Assembly: GCF_022347685.1 (NCBI RefSeq)
Contig: NZ_JAKRGF010000011.1
Span: 1-64,000 of the forward strand
Reading direction: 5' to 3'
Length of the DNA: 64,000 nt
DNA from: Thalassobius sp. Cn5-15
GTDB lineage: Bacteria > Pseudomonadota > Alphaproteobacteria > Rhodobacterales > Rhodobacteraceae
Part shown: positions 1 through 9,143 of the stretch, piece after piece
How positions within the stretch are numbered: position 1 is the first letter of the stretch
Layout of the letters: each line of letters opens with the position of its first letter
Notes under the pieces: generated by a model
Seen by the model: only the letters and a program-made list of their open reading frames with translations
The model's database searches: none
Told to the model about the DNA's origin: nothing
Translations under genes and position numbers: made by a program

Positions 1-93
1 ACACCCGATACCATCCCGAACTCGGAAGTTAAGCACCGAAGCGCCAATGGTACTGCGTCTTAAGACGTGGGAGAGTAGGTCACCGCCAAACCT
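1..93 (+). rRNA. 5S ribosomal RNA, 3' part
   Basis: The window opens inside a 5S rRNA. The conserved core with CCGAACTCGGAAGTTAAG and the 3' arm GGGAGAGTAGGTCACCGCC are present, and the molecule ends in CCAAACCT at about 93. About 25 bases of the 5' end lie before the window. The initiator tRNA follows 65 bases later, the usual end of a Rhodobacterales rRNA operon, so the 16S and 23S genes should lie just upstream on this strand. Confidence 0.95.
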
Positions 94-158
94 AATAAAC
101 AACAACAAAATCTCTAAGCGATAAAAATATAGCGCATTCGTCACCACGGTGACACTGG

Positions 159-637
<479 letters not shown>

Positions 638-1066
638 ATGAAAATAATTGTAGCATATGACGGCAGTGAAGCCTCGCAACGCGCACTTGAGTTTGCAGTT
701 AATCAAGCAAAATCATGTGAAGCGGCATTGATCATCGCCTATGTACTGGAGTGGTCGCCATACACATTTCTGACCGCAACCGAACTTGAAGAGCGTCACA
801 AACGCCGTCAGGAAGAGCTGGAACGTGCAGAGACTGCGGTGATCAAACCGGTTCTGGATGATCTTGGTGACATCGGTGTGCCGGTAGAAACCGTCATCCG
901 GTATGGCCACATCGCCGACACCCTGAATGACGTAGCCTCTAGCGCAGGTGCCTCACTGATTGTGGTGGGTCGTAACGGGCAGAGAGGCCTCAGCGGTCGT
1001 TTGTTCGGGTCAGTTGCCGGTACGCTGGCGCAATCCGCACCCGTCCCATGCACCATCGTGCCATAA
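638..1066 (+). CDS. universal stress protein, UspA family
   Basis: A 142-residue single-domain Usp, the usual family length. It starts MKIIVAYDGSEAS with the nucleotide-binding Asp near residue 8. It keeps the complete ATP-binding signature G-x2-G-x9-G-S at residues 111-125, so it belongs to the ATP-binding branch. Such cytoplasmic proteins act as nucleotide-linked switches under stress. The start is fixed by TTGGAGGG just upstream. The Na+/amino acid symporter gene begins 22 bases after the stop, so the two are probably co-transcribed. A Usp next to a transporter is a common pairing and may mean a role in controlling uptake; that is inference. Confidence 0.93.
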   Translation: MKIIVAYDGSEASQRALEFAVNQAKSCEAALIIAYVLEWSPYTFLTATELEERHKRRQEELERAETAVIKPVLDDLGDIGVPVETVIRYGHIADTLNDVASSAGASLIVVGRNGQRGLSGRLFGSVAGTLAQSAPVPCTIVP

Positions 1067-1088
1067 GTCGAGAGAACAGGGATACACC

Positions 1089-2633
1089 ATGAAAACGATG
1101 TATAAACGCGCAGCCATTGCGGCCACAGTACTGTCGACGGCGGGTTTGCCAGCTGCGGCGCAAGGTATTGATCAGAAAATCAACGAGGTTTTCGCAGCCT
1201 CCACGGGCTGGTTCGTCAGCTTCATCTTCTCGCCCTTTCCTGGCACCAATTTCCCATGGATCGTGGCGTGGCTTGTTCTGGCAGCAACTGTCTTTACGCT
1301 CTATTTCCTCTTTATCCAGCTGCGCGGCTTCCGCCACGCGATTTCGCTGGTCAAAGGGGACTATTCTGACCCCAATGATGCAGGTGAGGTCAGCCATTTC
1401 CAGGCGCTGGCGACCGCGTTGTCGGGCACAGTAGGACTGGGGAATATCGCTGGTGTGGCCGTTGCGGTCAGCATTGGTGGCCCGGGTGCTACTTTCTGGA
1501 TGATCCTTGCCGGTCTGATGGGCATGGCATCGAAGTTTACTGAATGTACTCTGGGCGTGAAATATCGCAACGAGTATCCTGATGGTAGCGTGTCAGGTGG
1601 TCCGATGTACTACCTGACCAAGGGCTTTGCGGAACGGGGCCTGCCGGGGGGCAAGATCCTGGCGGTTCTGTTCTCTGTCTTCTGTATCCTTGGTGCACTG
1701 GGTGGCGGCAACATGTTCCAGGCCAACCAAGCGCATGCGCAGATCACCAACGTTGTGGGTGATTTCCCCGGGGTTATCACCGGCCTTGTCTTTGCCGCGG
1801 TTGTGTTTGCGGTGATCGTGGGCGGTCTGAAATCCATCGCACGGGTGACTGAAAAGGTCGTGCCGTTTATGGGGATCATGTATGTGATCACTGCGCTGAT
1901 CATTCTGGTGATCAACTTCGACAAGATCGGTTGGGCTTTCGGTCAGATTTTTGAAGGTGCGTTTACAGGCCTTGGTGTTGCTGGCGGTATGGTCGGTGCG
2001 CTGATTCAGGGCTTTAAGCGGGCGGCGTTCTCTAACGAAGCGGGCGTTGGATCGGCGGCGATCGCTCACTCTGCTGTGCGTACCAAAGAGCCGATCACCG
2101 AAGGGTATGTGTCTCTGCTGGAGCCGTTCATCGACACCGTGGTGATCTGCACCATGACCGCGCTAGTGATCATCATCACTGGTCAGCTGGTGATTGACCC
2201 TGTGACCGGCAACTATCTGTTGAATGATGCGGGGACTGCGATTCAGACCGTTGGTGGTAACGGCGGTGTGGCGCTGACGTCGGCGGCCTTTGCCTCTGCT
2301 GTGCCGTTCTTCCAGTATATTCTGGCGCTGGCAGTGATCCTGTTCGCCTTCTCGACCATGATCTCTTGGTCCTACTACGGGCTGAAGGCTTGGACCTTCC
2401 TATTCGGGGAAAGCAACGGCGCGCAGCTGTTTTTCAAGGTGATGTTCTGCGTCTTTGTGGTCATCGGGGCCTCTGCTTCGCTGGGACCGGTTATCGACTT
2501 CTCCGATGCGGCGATCTTTGCGATGGCGGTGGTGAATGTCTTTGGTCTTTACTTCCTGATGCCGATCGTGAAGCGAGAACTGACTGGCTATCTGGCCCGT
2601 TTGAAATCGGGTGAGATCAAGAAGTTCAATTAA
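1089..2633 (+). CDS. alanine/glycine:cation symporter (AGCS) family protein
   Basis: This 514-residue polytopic inner-membrane protein of the AGCS family imports alanine or glycine with Na+ or H+. Family marks include the segment TALSGTVGLGNIAGVA near residue 105 and the later SNEAGVGSAAIAHSA, both in the transport core. The N terminus (MKTMYKRAAIAATVLSTAG) resembles a signal peptide ahead of the first transport helix, as in many alphaproteobacterial members. The ATG at 1089 is chosen because the frame upstream overlaps the usp gene and has no family similarity. It lies 22 bases after usp and ends at a strong terminator. The exact substrate cannot be read from sequence. Confidence 0.93.
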   Translation: MKTMYKRAAIAATVLSTAGLPAAAQGIDQKINEVFAASTGWFVSFIFSPFPGTNFPWIVAWLVLAATVFTLYFLFIQLRGFRHAISLVKGDYSDPNDAGEVSHFQALATALSGTVGLGNIAGVAVAVSIGGPGATFWMILAGLMGMASKFTECTLGVKYRNEYPDGSVSGGPMYYLTKGFAERGLPGGKILAVLFSVFCILGALGGGNMFQANQAHAQITNVVGDFPGVITGLVFAAVVFAVIVGGLKSIARVTEKVVPFMGIMYVITALIILVINFDKIGWAFGQIFEGAFTGLGVAGGMVGALIQGFKRAAFSNEAGVGSAAIAHSAVRTKEPITEGYVSLLEPFIDTVVICTMTALVIIITGQLVIDPVTGNYLLNDAGTAIQTVGGNGGVALTSAAFASAVPFFQYILALAVILFAFSTMISWSYYGLKAWTFLFGESNGAQLFFKVMFCVFVVIGASASLGPVIDFSDAAIFAMAVVNVFGLYFLMPIVKRELTGYLARLKSGEIKKFN

Positions 2634-2652
2634 TGGACGTCATAGAAAATAC

Positions 2653-2685
2653 AAAGCCGGGGCAAATCACTGCCCCGGCTTTTTT
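2653..2685 (+). terminator. rho-independent terminator after the symporter
   Basis: The stem AAAGCCGGGGCA pairs with TGCCCCGGCTTT across the loop AATCAC and runs into a T tract. It ends the usp-symporter transcript. Confidence 0.9.
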
Positions 2686-2733
2686 GTGTGATCTTTGAAC
2701 GGCCAACAGACTTAACGGCCCGCCATGGGTCGC

Positions 2734-4095
2734 TTACGGTGTCCACAGCTTGGTTTCAGGATAGAACTGCGACCATGCGAACCAGAAGGCCTCGTGGCTG
2801 GACACGGCCTTGCCTGCTGTGTCTGTTGCGCGCAGGCCACCTGCGACCCGCGATAGGGTCACGCCTTTATATGCCACCTGCTCACCCTGTTGCAGCGCAG
2901 CCATTGCAGTGGCGCGGGGGAAGGCGACGGGGCCTGATTTGGTCAGCACACCGATCACATCCTCCTGCACTGGTAGGCGCGGATCTACGTCGCCGACAGG
3001 GAAGATCGGGCCGTTGGCATCGCGGTTGTTGCGGAAGTCAGGATCACGGCCCAAAGCCAGACGTTCGGCCAGTACTGTGGTTTCTGGATAGGCGGCTTTC
3101 CAGCTGGCCCAGTCGGAGGTAACCACTGTGGCTTGATCCAGAACCAGACCGCGTTTTGCATGCGGGCCAGTCAGGGCGTTGCCACGGAAGGTGTCGAAGA
3201 TTGAATAGGTCGTTAGGTCATACATCACCTTGTTCGAGCGGCTCAGCAGGCCAGAGGTCCGCATCACAGGGCGCTTCACACCGGCGGGCAGCTGATCGGT
3301 GAAATAGGCCTGCGCTGCACCGCAAAGCGTACAGTAAGGCAGCGCCAGATCACGGCCACCCAGCGTGTCGTTGACCATTTCGCGCACTTCCATGATCTGG
3401 CGGGGATAGGCGCGCGCCTCGCCGTTGATCACCACACCAAAAATAACGTCGTTATCGTCAAGCCAGTCCGCCTCCGCCGCAGATGTTACGGGCGGATTGT
3501 CAGCGGCGGGAATGCAGTTGCAGGCATCATCAGTGGTATCAAACGGGCGATCGTCGATCAGCACACCACCCCAAGAGACCAGTCGCCAGTCGATGTCGCC
3601 TTCGATGAAAATGCGGTCCCAACCGGGGATGATACTGGTGTAGATGCCGCGCTTGATCTCCAGATACCCGGGAGGTTCGGGGATATCCCACGCGATCAGC
3701 GGATCGGTGATGTGCCCCCACGGGTTCACAGTAATCTCTGGCAGGTTCAGAAGGTGTACACCGGTTTCTGCCAAGGAGCGGCTCAACTGGCGGTTGGTGA
3801 CAAAGCGCAGTAGATCAGAGATGACCCATGCCAGACGTGGATCGCCGGATGTGCGGATCACCTCCAGCGCGGCGCTGTGGTCAGGGCCCCACTGTCCTTC
3901 GGTGATGCTGTCAACAAAGGCCAGCTGCACGGCAGCCGCCAGTTCGGCCGACAGCGCGCCTTGAGGCACCTCTGGTGCGGCGCCGAACTGTTCGATGACA
4001 TGTGCTGGCATTGCGGTTTCGGCCCAAACGGCCGAGGCGGTAAAGGGCGTCGCAGTAAGCGCTGCGATCAGGGCGAGGTGGGACAGTGTGCGCAT
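2734..4095 (-). CDS. DUF3179 domain-containing exported protein
   Basis: The 453-residue protein has a clear signal peptide (MRTLSHLALIAALTATPFTA, cleavage probably after SAVWA). Its middle and C-terminal part match the DUF3179 family, including VINGEARAYPRQIMEVREM and the cysteine pair in LPYCTLCGAAQAY, which resembles a redox or metal-binding CxxC. The family has no settled biochemical role. The protein is expected in the periplasm. The open frame runs on upstream for 140 codons, but the signal peptide and a weak AGAGG site place the start at 4095. It is convergent with the symporter gene and separated from it by that gene's terminator. Confidence 0.85.
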   Translation of the reverse strand: MRTLSHLALIAALTATPFTASAVWAETAMPAHVIEQFGAAPEVPQGALSAELAAAVQLAFVDSITEGQWGPDHSAALEVIRTSGDPRLAWVISDLLRFVTNRQLSRSLAETGVHLLNLPEITVNPWGHITDPLIAWDIPEPPGYLEIKRGIYTSIIPGWDRIFIEGDIDWRLVSWGGVLIDDRPFDTTDDACNCIPAADNPPVTSAAEADWLDDNDVIFGVVINGEARAYPRQIMEVREMVNDTLGGRDLALPYCTLCGAAQAYFTDQLPAGVKRPVMRTSGLLSRSNKVMYDLTTYSIFDTFRGNALTGPHAKRGLVLDQATVVTSDWASWKAAYPETTVLAERLALGRDPDFRNNRDANGPIFPVGDVDPRLPVQEDVIGVLTKSGPVAFPRATAMAALQQGEQVAYKGVTLSRVAGGLRATDTAGKAVSSHEAFWFAWSQFYPETKLWTP

Positions 4096-4531
4096 GGGGG
4101 GCCTCTTGGCTATCAATGGGGCCAGTCTGTCCGCAGGGGCGAATTGGTGCCAATCACAACGCCTCATCTCTATGTGATAAGAGAGATCAGCGATAGCTCC
4201 TGCGTCTAAGTAGGATTGGCCCCTGCGCGGGTGACTTAGAGGGCAGCGGCTGTGTTCACGGTTGCGAGTATGGCCTGCAACTGCGCGGGCAGCCAGCCGT
4301 CTCCCATCGCAATCACGCTGTCGAACGCCGCAAGCGATGTTTGGGCTTCGCCCGCACCTATTTAAGGCATTGTAGCGTTGCGTCTTTGGGGCCTGCCTCC
4401 TACTAAGGAGGAGCAAGCATATATCCCATCGAGAAAATTTTTCGGATGTCCCCTCTAAAAAGTAGAGCAGTCCCGGCGTTCTTTTGTAGGACGACGGAGA
4501 CAAAACAGACACCAAACGGAGGGATGCAGAC
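4096..4531. other. gap between DUF3179 gene and receiver-like gene
   Basis: There is no intact gene in these 436 bases. Between about 4239 and 4357 the minus strand can be read as a protein-like C terminus (AAFDSVIAMGDGWLPAQ, stop near 4239), with an in-frame stop a few codons before it; it may be a decayed remnant. At 4396-4411 lies the perfect inverted repeat CCTCCT-ACTA-AGGAGG. The plus-strand promoter for the gene at 4532 should also lie here, but I cannot pick it out with confidence. Confidence 0.4.
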
Positions 4532-5098
4532 GTGGGATTGTTTCAAGATATCGCTGATCAGACTGCATACAACGTCTCTAACCCGCGTCGCCGCGGGTTC
4601 GGTCAGAAGGGTTCTTCGGACCAGAATGGTGTTGCGTCGGAGGGTGATGTGAAACGCGATTCCCTGTCCCGCTCTATTTACCGTCAACGTCAAAGCATCG
4701 GTCCTGCGCCCTTGATGGGTAAAAAGGTGCTGTGTGTCAGCGCAAAGCCGAACTGCGACGTGGAACAGATGTCGATTAGTCTGGGCGCTAATGTAATGCC
4801 AGTCTCCACGCTGGGCGAGGCAGAGCGTAGGCTGCGCGAAGCGCCACGCGAATGGGATCTGCTATTCATCATGCGTGATGGTTTGATGCCGCTGGATCAT
4901 TTGGTGACTGATCTGTTGAGCCTGCGCTTTGCCTTTTCGCGGTTGCCGGTTGTGATGTTCTCTACTGCGTTTATGGCTGACGACATGACCAAGGACCGTA
5001 GCCCGATTTCAGACGCCTCTATGTGCCTGCCGATGACGCAGGGTCGCCTGAAGATGTGTGTTGAGGCTGCGATCACTAACAGCCGCACCAAAGAGTGA
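4532..5098 (+). CDS. hypothetical protein with receiver-like fold, probably not phosphorylated
   Basis: 188 residues with a GTG start behind ACGGAGGG at good spacing. Residues 1-60 are polar and probably disordered. From about residue 62 the alternation of strands and helices resembles a response-regulator receiver: KKVLCVSAKP, then WDLLFIMRDGL, then LPVVMFSTAF, then MCLPMTQGRLKMCVEAAI. In that reading the phospho-acceptor Asp position is Met and the conserved Lys of the KP motif is Leu, so it would be a pseudo-receiver. I infer the fold from pattern only. Two other small genes follow or flank it, with no clear operon. Confidence 0.6.
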   Translation: MGLFQDIADQTAYNVSNPRRRGFGQKGSSDQNGVASEGDVKRDSLSRSIYRQRQSIGPAPLMGKKVLCVSAKPNCDVEQMSISLGANVMPVSTLGEAERRLREAPREWDLLFIMRDGLMPLDHLVTDLLSLRFAFSRLPVVMFSTAFMADDMTKDRSPISDASMCLPMTQGRLKMCVEAAITNSRTKE

Positions 5099-5252
5099 CT
5101 GCTGTTTCACCGTGACAGGTATGTACCCGAGCTGTTGTTCGTTTTGACTTTTTTCTGGTTCGATACAGACTTGTCAGTGCTTGAGTATTTTACTAGGAAA
5201 TATACAGCCAAGCGATGCCGCCAGGTTTGATCCCCTAAAACCGGAGCGTGAC

Positions 5253-5723
5253 ATGGCAGGACCAGCAGACAATCGGCATTCAAAAAATGCGGCGCGTGAT
5301 ATTCAGGCCTATGGTTTTGACCGTGAGGATCTGGCGTTGCTGTCGACCAGCAGACATATCTTTGATGGGCTAACTCATCCTGATCGTGGTGGGTGGAAAC
5401 GGGCGCAGGTGGTTTGCGCCCAGCATTATGGTGCTGAAGCGGCCGAGCAGGTGCTGAGTGCCACCGTCGATGTGATCGAGGCGATGCGCTGTCTGCGCAC
5501 CAGCGCCTTTACCTATGGCCGCGAAGACTGCGCCTGCTGCCGGTATAAACTGACCCAAGAGGAACGGCTGTTGATCGCCGCCTTTCACAACCTGCGCCGT
5601 CGCAAGAGGTCACGCAGCTTTGTGCAGGCGTTGTTGTTGGTCGAGGGCACAGATCCCGCCCGCCTGTTGGTCGCACTGGAAATGCTGGATTATTTGTTGT
5701 TTGAACTGCGCGGCGCCTGCTAG
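5253..5723 (+). CDS. hypothetical protein with CxCC motif
   Basis: 156 residues of unknown function. The protein looks helical and has one striking cysteine cluster, REDCACCRYKLTQEE near residue 92, which could bind a metal. A very basic stretch follows (NLRRRKRSRSF). The ATG at 5253 is preferred because CCGGAG precedes it; a TTG at 5181 would add 24 residues. The gene converges on the agmatinase gene so tightly that the two stop codons interlock in CTAG (5720-5723). I do not recognise a family. Confidence 0.6.
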   Translation: MAGPADNRHSKNAARDIQAYGFDREDLALLSTSRHIFDGLTHPDRGGWKRAQVVCAQHYGAEAAEQVLSATVDVIEAMRCLRTSAFTYGREDCACCRYKLTQEERLLIAAFHNLRRRKRSRSFVQALLLVEGTDPARLLVALEMLDYLLFELRGAC

Positions 5724-6667
5724 AGGACGCTGTCCTGCACCCCCGGCAAGACGCACAGCATTTCATAGAGCAGGTTCGCCGCAATCATCGCGGTGTTTCC
5801 GGCGGGATCATAGGGCGGTGACACCTCCACCAGATCGCAGCCTACCAGATTTAGGCCGCGGCAGCCCCGCACAATTTCCAGTGCTTGAATCGTGGTGAGG
5901 CCGCCCATTTCAACCGTGCCGGTGCCGGGGGCAAATGCGGGATCCAGGCTGTCTATGTCGAAACTCAGATATGCAGGGCGATCACCGATCTGTGCCCGGA
6001 CCTGTTCCATCAGTGGCGCAGCGGATTTGTGCCACAGCTCTTCGGCCTGCACGACGGTAAACCCCCAATCCCGCGCGGTGTCGAAATCATCTGGCCCGTA
6101 ACCGGTGCCGCGCAGCCCGATCTGAAAGGTGTTTCGTGCGTCAAGCAGCCCTTCCTCATAGGCGCGACGGAAAGGTGTGCCGTGTGCGATCGCCTCGCCA
6201 AACATGTGATCATTGATATCAGCGTGAGCATCAACGTGGATCAATGCCACTGGACCGTGTTTCTTCGCAATGGCCCGCAGCACCGGCAGGGAAAGCGTAT
6301 GATCGCCTCCCATGGTCAGCGGGACAACCGGATGCTTTAGCAGACCGTCGTAAAACTCGGTGATCCGGCGCACGGCGTCCTTCAGGTCGAAGGTGTTGAT
6401 CGCAACATCCCCAATATCTGCAACATTTAGTGCGTCAAACGGCGCGGCGCGGGTCCACATATTGTAGGGGCGGATCATCGCGCTTTCGCTGCGAATTTGA
6501 CGCGGTCCAAACCGGGTGCCGGGGCGGTTGCTGGCACCGATATCCATCGGAATCCCCACAAAGGCCGCATCAAGCCCTGCTGCCGTGTCCTGCGTGGGCA
6601 GACGCATGAAGGTTGTCGGCCCGCCAAAGCGCGGCATCTCGTTTCCGCCAAGGGGTTGATTGAACAT
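5720..6667 (-). CDS. speB: agmatinase / guanidino-acid ureohydrolase
   Basis: A 315-residue enzyme of the arginase/agmatinase superfamily, with all manganese-site signatures: GGDH near residue 119, DAHAD near 142 and SFDIDSLDP further on. It hydrolyses agmatine to putrescine and urea, or a related guanidino compound such as guanidinobutyrate; sequence alone does not separate these. I start at ATG 6667, which has TGAGGT upstream. ATG 6679 and GTG 6685 are possible and would add 4 or 6 residues. It is transcribed alone toward the small unknown gene. With the Pot importers and aminotransferase 20 kb away it fits a polyamine catabolic capacity. Confidence 0.87.
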   Translation of the reverse strand: MFNQPLGGNEMPRFGGPTTFMRLPTQDTAAGLDAAFVGIPMDIGASNRPGTRFGPRQIRSESAMIRPYNMWTRAAPFDALNVADIGDVAINTFDLKDAVRRITEFYDGLLKHPVVPLTMGGDHTLSLPVLRAIAKKHGPVALIHVDAHADINDHMFGEAIAHGTPFRRAYEEGLLDARNTFQIGLRGTGYGPDDFDTARDWGFTVVQAEELWHKSAAPLMEQVRAQIGDRPAYLSFDIDSLDPAFAPGTGTVEMGGLTTIQALEIVRGCRGLNLVGCDLVEVSPPYDPAGNTAMIAANLLYEMLCVLPGVQDSVL

Positions 6668-6774
6668 CTGAAACCTCATCTGCACTGACCATTTCAGTCA
6701 TTAAGCACGAAGTATCCATATGAAAGATAGGAGTTTTCTAATTCGGTCGGCGATTTCAACGAAAATTTCCACAC

Positions 6775-6823
6775 AAAAAAACCGGCTGTCGGATCCTTGA
6801 GCTCAAGGGCGATCAGCCGGTTT
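6775..6823 (-). terminator. terminator after tRNA-Leu
   Basis: Read on the minus strand, AACCGGCTG pairs with CAGCCGGTT around an inner palindrome (CCTTGAGCTCAAGG), and a long U run follows. It lies directly downstream of the tRNA-Leu gene. Confidence 0.8.
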
Positions 6824-6827
6824 ATCA

Positions 6828-6914
6828 TGGTGCCCAGAAGAGGACTCGAACCTCCACGTCCATACGGACACTAGCACCTGAAGCTAGCGCGTCTACCAAT
6901 TCCGCCATCTGGGC
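6828..6914 (-). tRNA. tRNA-Leu (CAG)
   Basis: This 87-base tRNA has an encoded CCA. Its acceptor stem is GCCCAGA/TCTGGGC, and it has a long variable arm (TGTCCGTATGGACG), as in class II tRNAs. The anticodon loop TTCAGGT gives CAG, reading CUG, the commonest leucine codon in a GC-rich genome. It is a single-gene unit with its own terminator. Confidence 0.96.
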
Positions 6915-7062
6915 ACGGGTTGGTGAGGGGCGTTCTAAGGTTACCGTAGGGGGGTGTCAACGCGATTTTTGAAGTTTTTTTTGCCGCAGGCAATCTCCTT
7001 GTGAAAAACCCCTGTAAGCGCTAGAAAAATGCAGCAAAATTTTCTTAGCCGGAGTCTGTGAT

Positions 7063-8040
7063 ATGTCGAAACTTGTGACCATTTTTGGCGGATCTGGATT
7101 TGTTGGCCGCTACATTGCCCGTCGTCTTGCGAAAGAGGGCTGGCGCGTGCGCGTGGCGGTGCGCCGCCCAAATGAGGCAATGCACGTAAAACCTTACGGT
7201 ACCCCCGGTCAGGTTGAGCCTGTGCTGTGCAACATCCGCGACGAAGCCTCGGTCGCCTCTGTGATGACGGGATCGGATGCGGTTGTGAACTGTGTGGGCA
7301 TTCTGGCAGAGGCGGGCAAAAACGGCTTTGATTCCGTTCAGGCCGAAGGCGCAGGCCGCGTCGCCCGTATCGCTGCCGAGCAGGATGTAAAAACCTTCGT
7401 TCATCTGTCGGCGATTGGCGCAGATGCCACTCGCAGCAGTGCCTATGCGCGCACCAAAGGTGCTGGCGAAGCGGCGGTTCAGGCGGCCTTCCCGTCTGCG
7501 GTGATTCTGCGTCCTTCGATCATCTTCGGGGCTGAAGATGACTTCTTTAACCGTTTTGCAGGCATGTTTGGTCCAGTGTTGCCGCTGGTGGGTGGTAACA
7601 CTGTGTTCCAGCCGGTTTATGTTGATGACGTCGCCCGCGCCGCCGTGCTGGGTGTGGAGGGCAAGGCGCCTGCAGGTATCTATGAACTGGGTGGCCCTGA
7701 TGCGAAAAGCATGAAAGGCCTGATGAAGGATATGCTGACTGTGATCCGTCGTCGTAAGCTGGTGATCAACCTGCCCTTCTTTGCGGGGTCTTTGATGGGT
7801 TGGTCGTTTGATTTGGTCAAAAAGTTGAGCTTTGGGCTGATTAAGGGGCCGATCACTGCCGATCAGGTGAAACTGCTGCGTCAGGACAATGTGGTGTCTG
7901 AGGGTGCAAAAGGGTTTGCTGATCTGGATATCACACCCGTGGCGATGGAGGCTGTGCTGCCTGATTACCTGTGGCGCTTTCGTCCGTCGGGTCAGTATCT
8001 GGCGATCAAGGAATCTGCGAAGAACCTGCGCCACGGCTAA
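7063..8040 (+). CDS. complex I NDUFA9-like NAD(P)-dependent epimerase/reductase
   Basis: A 325-residue atypical SDR. The Rossmann motif is at the N terminus (VTIFGGSGFVGRYIARRL, residues 5-22). The sequence follows the NDUFA9/39-kDa complex I accessory subunit family, with the segment VHLSAIGADATRSSAYARTK where the usual active-site Tyr and Lys sit. Bacterial members are found in alphaproteobacteria and are thought to be membrane-associated reductases linked to respiration or quinones; the substrate is unknown. It is a monocistronic gene between tRNA-Leu and a strong bidirectional terminator. Confidence 0.85.
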   Translation: MSKLVTIFGGSGFVGRYIARRLAKEGWRVRVAVRRPNEAMHVKPYGTPGQVEPVLCNIRDEASVASVMTGSDAVVNCVGILAEAGKNGFDSVQAEGAGRVARIAAEQDVKTFVHLSAIGADATRSSAYARTKGAGEAAVQAAFPSAVILRPSIIFGAEDDFFNRFAGMFGPVLPLVGGNTVFQPVYVDDVARAAVLGVEGKAPAGIYELGGPDAKSMKGLMKDMLTVIRRRKLVINLPFFAGSLMGWSFDLVKKLSFGLIKGPITADQVKLLRQDNVVSEGAKGFADLDITPVAMEAVLPDYLWRFRPSGQYLAIKESAKNLRHG

Positions 8041-8056
8041 ACCTGCAATCAGCCAG

Positions 8057-8096
8057 AAACGACAAAGGGCGTGCCGTAGCGCGCCCTTTGTCGTTT
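8057..8096. terminator. bidirectional terminator
   Basis: The perfect 15-bp stem AAACGACAAAGGGCG/CGCCCTTTGTCGTTT lies between the convergent NDUFA9-like and uppP genes, with T- and A-rich ends serving both strands. Confidence 0.88.
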
Positions 8097-8112
8097 CCCC
8101 GGTGCTGTTGGA

Positions 8113-8919
8113 TTACTGTGTATACCCGATCCACAGCAGTATCGCGCCAAGGATGACGCGATAGATCACATAGGGTGTAAAACTGACAGAGCGTAAGAGT
8201 CGCATCATCAGCACCAGCGCCAACAGAGCGGCGACAAAGGACAGACCTGCCACAATAGCGCCGTCACGCAGGGCCTGCATATCGGCCTGGCCGGCCACTT
8301 TGGCACCCATCAAACAACCAGAGGCCACAATGGTCGGGATCGACATCAGCATCGCCAGCTTTGCCGCATCCTGTCGGTCATAACCCAACCAGCGGCCAGC
8401 GGTGATGGTGATGCCGGATCGTGACGTGCCAGGGATCAGGGCCAGCATCTGCGCCAGACCCATCCAAAGCGCGTCACGCAGGTTCCAGTCTTCGCTGAGC
8501 TTTGTCTCGCCGCCGCGCTGGTCCGCACCATAAAGGACGACGCCAAACCCCAGCATGGTCCAGCCAATGACCGTTATGGACCGCAGTTGTTCATCCAGAC
8601 CGGTCAGGGCAAGAAAGAGCCCAAAGAGGATCACCGGAATTGTTGCGATCAGCAGCAGGAACGCCATGCGGCTGCCTTCGGTGTCCAGACGCCCCGTCAG
8701 CATTCGTGGCGTGCCGGCCAGGCCGATCCTGACGTCGCGCCAGAAATACAGCACCACTGCACCCAGCGTGCCCACATGTGCCGCAACGTCGATGATAGGA
8801 CCCTGATCCTGCATGCCGGACAGATTCGGCAGTAGAATCAGGTGGCCAGAGGAGGAAATCGGCAAAAACTCGGTAATGCCCTGAATTAAGGCCAAAATTG
8901 CTAGATGTAGAATAGACAT
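8113..8919 (-). CDS. uppP: undecaprenyl-diphosphate phosphatase
   Basis: A 268-residue polytopic membrane enzyme of the UppP/BacA family, normal length. It removes one phosphate from undecaprenyl diphosphate, recycling the lipid carrier for peptidoglycan and O-antigen synthesis. Both active-site regions are present: the glutamate-rich QGITEFLPISSSGH at residues 14-27 and the PGTSRSG loop near residue 163. It is divergent from gltD across a 224-base gap. Confidence 0.95.
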   Translation of the reverse strand: MSILHLAILALIQGITEFLPISSSGHLILLPNLSGMQDQGPIIDVAAHVGTLGAVVLYFWRDVRIGLAGTPRMLTGRLDTEGSRMAFLLLIATIPVILFGLFLALTGLDEQLRSITVIGWTMLGFGVVLYGADQRGGETKLSEDWNLRDALWMGLAQMLALIPGTSRSGITITAGRWLGYDRQDAAKLAMLMSIPTIVASGCLMGAKVAGQADMQALRDGAIVAGLSFVAALLALVLMMRLLRSVSFTPYVIYRVILGAILLWIGYTQ

Positions 8920-9143
8920 GTCGGGCTTTCTCGGGCTCTCAATGCCCCTTGTATAACCTATTGAGTTTGCGTCAGAAGAAGAAATATAGGTCCGGATCGG
9001 TTATAAGTAGAGTGCCTTTGGCTCAACTTTTCTGCCTTGCGGCATAAAAATCCTAAGTTTAGGTCAGCTCTTCTGACTTTTATTTCCATCAGTGCTGCCT
9101 TAAAAGGCATTTTTATACATACTCGTTCAGAAAGGCAGCGCCC

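Noticed and set aside
960-1088. Earlier start for the alanine-type symporter
   Set aside because: It would overlap the usp gene in another frame; the signal-like N terminus and spacing support 1089.
4096-4515. 140-codon upstream extension of the DUF3179 gene
   Set aside because: The signal peptide begins at 4095 and the upstream residues show no protein-like pattern.
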